DNA from: Symbiodinium natans
Lineage: Eukaryota > Sar > Dinophyceae > Suessiales > Symbiodiniaceae
Reading direction: 5' to 3'
Assembly: GCA_905221605.1 (NCBI GenBank)
Contig: CAJNDS010001480.1
Coordinates: forward strand, 459,001-523,000
Length of the DNA stretch: 64,000 bases
Shown here: positions 58,281 through 64,000 of the stretch, piece after piece
How the letters are laid out: the number at the start of each line of letters is the position of its first letter
Numbering within the stretch: the stretch's first letter is position 1
Notes under the pieces: generated by a model
What the model saw: the letters and a program-made list of their open reading frames with translations, nothing else
Database searches by the model: none
Told to the model about the DNA's origin: nothing
Made by a program: the position numbers and the translations under genes

Positions 58281-58500
58281 CAGCCTTTGCAAACTCAGAA
58301 GTGCTGCTATTTACAGTATTTCCAGCCTCTGAAATCGCAGAAATGCTGCTATTTTCAATATTTGCAGCCTCTGGAAACTCAGAAATGCTGCAGTGTACAG
58401 TATTTCCAGCCTCTGAAAGTGCAGAACTGCTGCTAAATACAATATCTGCAGCCTCTCTCTGGAAACTCAGAGATGCTGCTATTTTCAGTAGTTCCCGCCT
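58281..58500. repeat. Five 42-bp tandem units
   Basis: CAGCCTCTG..A..TCAGAAATGCTGCTATTT starts at 58281, 58323, 58365, 58407 and 58449, exactly 42 bp apart (14 codons), so both strands stay open (for example EMLLFTVFPASEIA). It may be a degraded coding repeat, but no start, splice or conservation evidence supports a gene. Confidence 0.9.
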
Positions 58501-58941
58501 AAATGCTGTGTTTTTTCGGTATTTAGAGCGTGTGAACGGCCAGAACTGCTGCATTTCTGAGCGTTTACAGCCTCCGCTCCGCTGGCAAGAAGCTTTCGAG
58601 GCCTTCAGTAAATTATTTTTTGATCCCAAATAAGTTTTTTTTTGATCCGCCTAGACTTAAATTATTTTTTGATCCCAAATATTTTTTTTTTGATCCCCTA
58701 CCCTAGGTTTAGGGGTTTAGCTGTTTAGGGTTTAGGGGTTCAGGGGTTTAGGGGTTTAGGGGTTTAGGGGTTTAGGGGTTTGGGGGCTTAGGGGCTTAGG
58801 GGTTTAGGGGTTTAGCGGGAAGCGCAACAACCCTGACTCCCACACCCTAAAGTGGGCCCTTCATCGCACTTCGGGAGTTCTCTTAAATCGAGAGGGAGTG
58901 GGGGGGGGGGTGCTACGGGGTAGGCGTGGGGGACGCGGCCC

Positions 58942-58972
58942 ATGGTCCCTGAAGCCAAGCGATGCGGGAGAG
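58942..58972 (+). CDS. Candidate first exon
   Basis: ATG at 58942 (GGCCCATGG context) reads MVPEAKRCGR into a GTGAGG donor. It does not phase with the exon at 59192. Confidence 0.3.
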
Positions 58973-59191
58973 GTGAGGGAGGGGAAAGGGGAAAGGGGAG
59001 GGTACCCCCTCAACTATCCAACATGCCGCGAGGCATGACCACCGTAAGCCCTAAACCCTAAACCCTAAACCCTAAACCCTAAACCCTAAACCCTAAACCC
59101 TAAACCCTAAACCCTAAACCCTAAACCCTAAACCCTAAACCCTAAACCCTAAACCCTAGCCTAAACCCTAAACCCTGGAAACCGAAGTACA

Positions 59192-60120
59192 ATGTTGAGC
59201 CAGGAAACGCGGTCGCAGCACGAGGAGCTCCAGGCGATGGCCAAGAAGCATCCCTACATGCAGAGCCTCCGTGGATTTTTACCAAGGAAAGAAGGTTTAG
59301 GGTTTAGGGTTTAGGGTTTAGGGTTAGGGTTTAGAGTTAGGGTTTAGGTTTTGGGTTTGGGGTTTAGGGCTAGAGTCTCTTGGGTCCAGAACGTATCCAT
59401 TGTAGAATTTGTGCCTGGCGCAATTCCCCAGAGGTTACCCTGTAGTTCCCCTGGGAAAGAGGCCGAACCCCAAACACTAAACCCTAAACCCTCAACCCCC
59501 CCCCCCCCCCTTGAACCTCCAAGTGAGGATCCTTATTGTCGGCCTGCTCGACGCGGTCACAGGTGCTACTTGTCTTACTGCTTATGGTCGCGGGCTGGAG
59601 CCTTGCAATGAGTGGCCCCTTGCTATACTCACTGTATTTAAATTCAAGGCTCTATACTCGAAACCCTAAACCCTAAACCCTAATCCCTCTTGTGGACCCT
59701 TTAAACTCTACTTGTAACTAGGTGGGCTCGTCCAGTTTCCGAGAGAATGAGGGACTTCCCTTAGCGACACCCTTGGTTTAGGGGTTTAGGGTTTAGGGTT
59801 TAGGGTTTAGGATGCAGGGTTGGCTTCAGGATATTTCGGCCTTGCATCGTCTCAGTTGCACTCAAGTCAGCACCTGTTCTGCTTCTGTGGAGTAGTGTAG
59901 AGGAGCACCGAAAAGAACCCTCAACCCTCAACCGTCAACCCTCAACCCTCAACCCTAAACCCTCAACCCTCAACCCTAAAACCCTAAAACCCTAAACCCT
60001 TTCAACCCTTTCAATAAGCGGAGCTGCCTCGGCGTCGAGCGGAAGCAGACCTTAGCCGCGGCCGCAAGCCTCGAAAGCCTACGGGAACTGAAGAGTCGCC
60101 CACACCCGCGACTGCTTTAA
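59192..60120 (+). CDS. Small unrecognised protein(s)
   Basis: ATG at 59192, after AG at 59187, opens MLSQETRSQHEELQAMAKKH, then PYMQSLRGFLPRKE, with a GTTTAGGG donor at 59295. A possible exon at 59830-59900 phases and ends in TAG. A separate, strongly coding exon 60019-60120 (RSCLGVERKQTLAAAASLES, then LRELKSRPHPRLL, TAA) follows an AG at 60018 and fits phase 0. Whether these form one gene is unresolved. Exon 60019-60120 overlaps the 3' end of the antisense retrotransposon frame by 42 bp. Confidence 0.45.
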
Positions 60121-62998
60121 GCAGACGCCCGTGGGCAATAACGAACTCAGTATCTCCTCAACTCTTTGGCGCAACGGATCGGCGATTGCAATCCATGCTG
60201 AAGGGAGTTTGACAGCCAAAGAGGCGCAATGGGGCCTCACCTCTCTCACAACCATTCGACCACTGGCGGAAGTCAAAGTCACACTGACCTGCTGTCTAAA
60301 CCACCTGACTCGATCCCCGAAGCGAAGATTGGCAGCCTGGATTTCATTCGAAGTTCTCTGCACCCAACGTTTCGTCCGGCGATCATATACAGGAGGAATC
60401 ATTCCAGTATCAAGGATGAAGGCGACATAGAGCTGCACGAAGGAGACCCAGAGGGCCGCATCACACGCCTCCCGGCTTGGACCCTGGAGCCAAGCATGAA
60501 GGCGTGTGATGAACGGCACCCCAAAATGTCGGAGGCGAGAAGGCCACACCACCGGCAGCTGGCCCAGAGACAGACCTTCGCGCGGGACCGCGTTGTCGAT
60601 TTCCGGCGCCAGCGCGCCTGTCTGTTCACTTCGCCCTCGGAGAGCAAAATCAGCAACTCGGCGATGCAGGATTTGGACCAAACGCGCATTCAACTCCTCC
60701 AAAACGAAACTCCGCCGTACTTCATCCCACAGAAGTCTGGTTTGAACAGATCTGGACAACTGTGCTTGGCCGGCCGCATGATCCACGTCGCTGTTGTTCA
60801 GCGCTGCCCATTCGGCCACCAAGTCATCCAATCCTGAGACTTCCACATGTGCCGGCACCTTGCACACTCGTATGCGTGATTTAACACCGTCAAGCAATCG
60901 CGCCACGTCCCGCCAGAGGTCCATGTTGGTACTGTTGGCCCCAGGGGACCAAGTGCCCGCAAGAAGCTGGCGCACTCGACGCACAACCCCCGCGCAGTCA
61001 ACCCATAGGCAAATGGAAGCGGAGGTTGTGCGCGCAAACTTGACGGCCGCCAACACAGCGAAGATCTCCGCTCTATAGGCGGTCTGCAGGAGTCCAGGCA
61101 GCGGGCCCGCTGCGAGGATGTGGACCGGTTCAGCCGCACTGGTGCGAGCGACCGTAACCGCCCAAGAAGCCAGCCTTAACTGGGGTATGCCATAGGTCAA
61201 AGTGAGCGCGAGGGGCGGGCTCCTCCCAGATACTGGACAAATCCGGTTCCAACGCCAATTGCCGCCACAGTTGAAACTGCTTTTGCGGCCGCAGTGCCCA
61301 GGCATGCAAGGCTTGCGCTGGGGGAATGAGGCCATTGTCAGGCATCAACCGAAGATCGGGAGCATCCCGAATGTGCTTGGTGGCCGGGCAGTGCCACAGT
61401 CGGTGCTGCTGCGAGTCCCGCTCACCACACCACTTGCAAACAGGCAGTTCCTCGGCGTCAGAGCCAAAATGGTGCAGCGCATCCTGTGTGTAGAAGCCAC
61501 CTGAGAGAGCTATGCGCAGGGCTGCGCGTGATTGGGGGTCCCAACCGTTTTGCAAGCGCCTGGTGAGGCCTGGATCAACCCTCTCCAAACCCTCAAACCC
61601 AGGACGCCCTGAAACCCGAACCCCAACCCGCGATTGCCATGCTGTAGAGAGCCGAAACTCCAGCTCCTGCGGAGAGATGTTCCAGAGATCGAAGCAGGAA
61701 ATTGCATCCTCAAGCACACCTGTGTTTGGATCAATGGACCACCCCAGACTGTGTACTGCGGCGACCAAGGCAGTGGCCGGCCCCGAAACTCGCACCCCGG
61801 AATGCAAGATGGAGGAAACCGTGGGCCCCAAAAGCTCCCATGAAGCAAACGACCGTGCGTCGCGAAAGGCACATCGCAGAGCATAATACTCGGGGTCTGC
61901 CAATGGAAACTCACACAGACTCAAAAGGACCTCCCGATTAACCCCGGGCTTTGCCATTCCCAGTCCCTGGGCAGCACCAGCGCGCAGCGCAGTGTAATGG
62001 CAAGCCCCCAAAACTACCACAGAGACCGCGTGCAAAGCCCGTGGCCACGCGGCCGTTACTACGGCTCTAACCTTTTGATGGTAGGGTGCACAAGAGGTGC
62101 GAAGACGAGGCCACAGTGGAGTCATTGAACTGACACGGGCTGTGACGGTGCTGTTTGTGCATTGACGCGAGAAGGCCATGTGTCCACCCAGATTGCGCGC
62201 AGCATGGCTGACCGTGAGCCCAGAGCCACGAAGCTCCCGCCGGGCGGCCAAAGAGGTGGCCCACGCTACGGTTTTCCGGGGATCCAAAGCCAAATCCCAA
62301 GCAGCCGCAGATTCTTCAACCTTGGTCAAAGATGTGAGGACCGCAGTCGGGCTTGCACTAGCCGTTTGCCAGTCATCTACGAAGGTGGACAGATCAACGT
62401 TGGGGCAATGTCGAGTCATGTAACGGTGCAGGGCTATGTCTACCACGGCCATTGCCACACAGGAAAGCGGGTCGCCTTCAGCGAAACCCGTGCAAGAGGC
62501 CAGCGCCGGGCCAATCGCGCCTTGACAACGGAACCGCCTAACCAACCCACCAACCGCCCCACTCCATGCGTGGATCAGTGCTGGCGGAATCCCCAGTTTG
62601 AGCGCCATGGCAAACACCGGCTCGCGAGGCAGGAGATTGAAGGCTTTAGACAAGTCTAAGAATGCACCGCTCAGAACAGTGCCATCCAACTGTGATGCCT
62701 CCACCGCGGCTTGCAGAGAGTACCAGAGCATACCTGGGGACCTTCGGGCCAGATGTCCAAACATGCTTGCTGGCGCGATTGCCGATAGGTGGGCCAGCGC
62801 CTGGCGTGCTCGGATTGAGGCCCATGTTCGATACGCCAGAGAAAGAACGCAAATCGGGCGAAATTCCGTCACTACTGAAGCACCCTCGTGTTTTTCAATG
62901 GCAGTTACCAGGGCCTGCAACATAGACCACGGCCAGCGGCCGGAGCGTTCAGCATTTGCACAAATGTCAAGCAGCCCTTGAACGGCCCAATCAGGCAT
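60079..62998 (-). mobile_element. 5'-truncated non-LTR retrotransposon (reverse transcriptase plus RNase H), inactive
   Basis: Frame 62998-61130 (622 codons) holds the RT domain: LDLSKAFN (residues 114-121), GFAEGDPLS (171-179) and the catalytic box FVDD (206-209), then a zinc-binding motif C521-X2-C524-X7-H532-X4-C537. A second frame 61335-60079 (418 codons) overlaps it and holds RNase H: E90, D113 and D185 are present, but the expected first catalytic Asp of the TDG motif is Tyr (TYG, 47-49). The endonuclease and the first RT motif are absent: the frame begins where CCCTAAA repeats end at 62999. The frameshift, lost catalytic residue and truncation argue it is dead. Confidence 0.85.
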
Positions 62999-64000
62999 TT
63001 GCCCTAAACCCTAAACCCTAAACCCTAGCCAGGGGTCTGGGTGGTCTGATGGAGTGCCGCGCGCGCATGTCGTTTAATGCTGGATCATGGGAGTTACGTC
63101 GAGCCAGGCTTAGGTTTAGGGTTTGGGGTTTAGGGTTCAGGGTTCAGGGTTCAGGGCTTAGGGTTTAGGGTTTAGGGTTTAACTCCTGTCATGTTACGGG
63201 TTTCTGGGACCCAGAGGGGGGTAACCCTAAACCATAAACCCTAAACCCTAAACCCTAAACCCTAAACTCTCTGGGCCCCTAAAACCGAGGGCCCCGGCAG
63301 GCTCTCTGCCAAAGATCGCCCCTCGGCATCTGTGCACATGGGTTTGTTCACCCTGAAACCCTCAAACCCTAAACGCCCCAAGCACCCCAAATATTAGACA
63401 CCCTAAACCCTAGATCCTAAACCCTAAAACTTCATCTCTAAACCCTAAACCGTACACCGCCCCATGCGCCGCCAAGGTGCAGACTATTCAATTTTTAGGG
63501 GTTTGGGGTTCTGGGGGTTATGCGGTTTCGTGGTTTAGGGACTCTGAGTTTGTGGTTTAGGGTCTAAGGGGCTTTGGGAATTAGGGGTTTAAGGTTTCGA
63601 CTTTGGGGTTAGGCCTTAAACCCTAACCTTAAACCCTAAACCCTAAGCCTTCAGGGTTTAAGGGTTAGGGTTTGGGGTTTAAGGGTTTGAAGGTTCAGGG
63701 GCTCGTGCTTTGAGATTGATTTTTTTTTTTTTTTTTTTTTTTTTTTGGGGGGGGGGGGGGGGGGTTGGGGGGTTAAGGGCTTAGGGCTTCGTGATGTAGG
63801 GTTTTGGGTTTAGGGTTTAAGGTTTTGGGTTTTGGGTTTTGGTTTTAGGGGTTTGCCTCTTCCAAGGGTTGGGGTTTGGGTTCAGGGGCAAAAATGACAC
63901 GAGGGTTCCTACGGTTGTACCCCTAACTCCTACTATGGCCCATAGCTATTATACTACCTTGAGGATCTTTAAAAGGGTCCCCGAGGCCCACAGGTACAAC
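62999..64000. repeat. Telomere-like spacer with T-run/G-run junction
   Basis: CCCTAAA units at 63002-63027 and 63225-63269, and TTTAGGG at 63110-63182 and from 63560 on. A run of about 27 T followed by about 18 G lies at 63719-63764. I see no exon with convincing boundaries here. Confidence 0.75.

Larger units (their letters stand above)
55953..58700. mobile_element. 2.75-kb element with inverted TTTAGGATCAAAAA ends
   Basis: The left end (55953-56039) has three units of ATTTAGGATCAAAAA. The right end (58611-58700) has inverted units TTTTTTGATCCCAAAT. Between them lie GGAAGG repeats, a G-run CTGCGCC hairpin (56255-56310), AT-rich ATACAATAATA tracts (56360-56690, 57865-58240), a unique block (56691-57864) and a 42-bp tandem array. 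Telomeric repeats flank both sides. No transposase is recognised. Confidence 0.65.
838..63890. repeat. Interstitial TTTAGGG/CCCTAAA repeats dispersed through nearly every intron and spacer
   Basis: Tracts of 2 to about 20 heptamers occur throughout in both orientations. Long examples are 2879-2943, 5639-5703, 7613-7688, 12474-12568, 15255-15344, 26405-26487, 34459-34564, 41314-41420, 41826-41926, 53240-53386, 54745-54860 and 59049-59156. Locally homogenised variants include CCCCAAA (20091-20170), TTCAGGG (24416-24487), TTGAGGGG/TTTAGGGG (39730-39960, 58720-58820) and CCCTATAAA (23865-23915). Variable units and unique exons between the tracts show this is interstitial and not a chromosome end. 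On the coding strand, CCCTAAA tends to precede exons and TTTAGGG to follow them. Confidence 0.95.

Noticed and set aside
61510-62981. + strand frames up to 165 codons
   Set aside because: Antisense shadows of the GC-rich reverse transcriptase frame.
838-64000. A true chromosome end
   Set aside because: Repeats are in both orientations, short, and interrupted by exons throughout; no uniform terminal array.
1-64000. rRNA, tRNA or spliced-leader RNA genes
   Set aside because: I looked for recognisable conserved segments and cloverleaf-like stretches and saw none I could support by eye.

Overview
The window looks like nuclear DNA of a dinoflagellate, or a close alveolate relative. The evidence is plant/alveolate-type TTTAGGG repeats throughout, many very short exons, GT splice donors mixed with GC and GA donors, successive genes nearly all on the + strand, putative spliced-leader acceptor sites just upstream of ATG codons, short inverted-repeat elements that coincide with introns, and decayed non-LTR retrotransposons. 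I cannot name the species. Exons were found by eye from AG/GT(GC,GA) boundaries and by requiring the reading phase to carry across each intron, so individual junctions are models.

Layout, left to right: a hairpin-rich block (1-460) related to a mobile-looking element at 56-58.7 kb; degenerate telomere-like DNA with a 54-bp tandem array (0.8-5.2 kb); a tubulin-tyrosine-ligase-like gene (5.2-8.6 kb); a long Lys/Ser/Glu-rich coiled-coil gene of about 20 short exons (8.8-20.2 kb); a CCCH zinc-finger gene that can be read completely, 153 codons (20.9-22.5 kb); gene pieces broken up by a LINE remnant (22.6-28.3 kb); four small unrecognised genes (28.7-35.4 kb); a large coiled-coil gene with a KGTRG/RVSVAFEKRE region (36.2-45.7 kb); a small gene ending at 46.65 kb; a 2.24-kb element with terminal inverted repeats (46.7-48.95 kb); two more small genes (49.0-52.9 kb); a second CCCH zinc-finger gene (53.0-55.9 kb); a 2.75-kb element with inverted ends that carries a broken ion-channel-like fragment (55.95-58.7 kb); a small gene (59.2-60.1 kb); a 5'-truncated LINE on the - strand (60.1-63.0 kb); and 1 kb of telomere-like repeats.

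The most striking pattern is that exon after exon is flanked by CCCTAAA repeats on its left and TTTAGGG repeats on its right. This is the orientation that caps a linear chromosome, so exons look like telomere-capped miniature DNA molecules joined head to tail. The repeats often supply the splice donor itself (G|GTTTAGGG). Other introns are exactly coextensive with short inverted-repeat (introner-like) elements, and in two of the four copies of one family a telomeric tract has grown inside the element. Together these suggest that telomere-repeat addition is a source of intron sequence here. A competing explanation is selection for splicing: CTAAA resembles a branch point, and GGG runs after a donor can act as enhancers.
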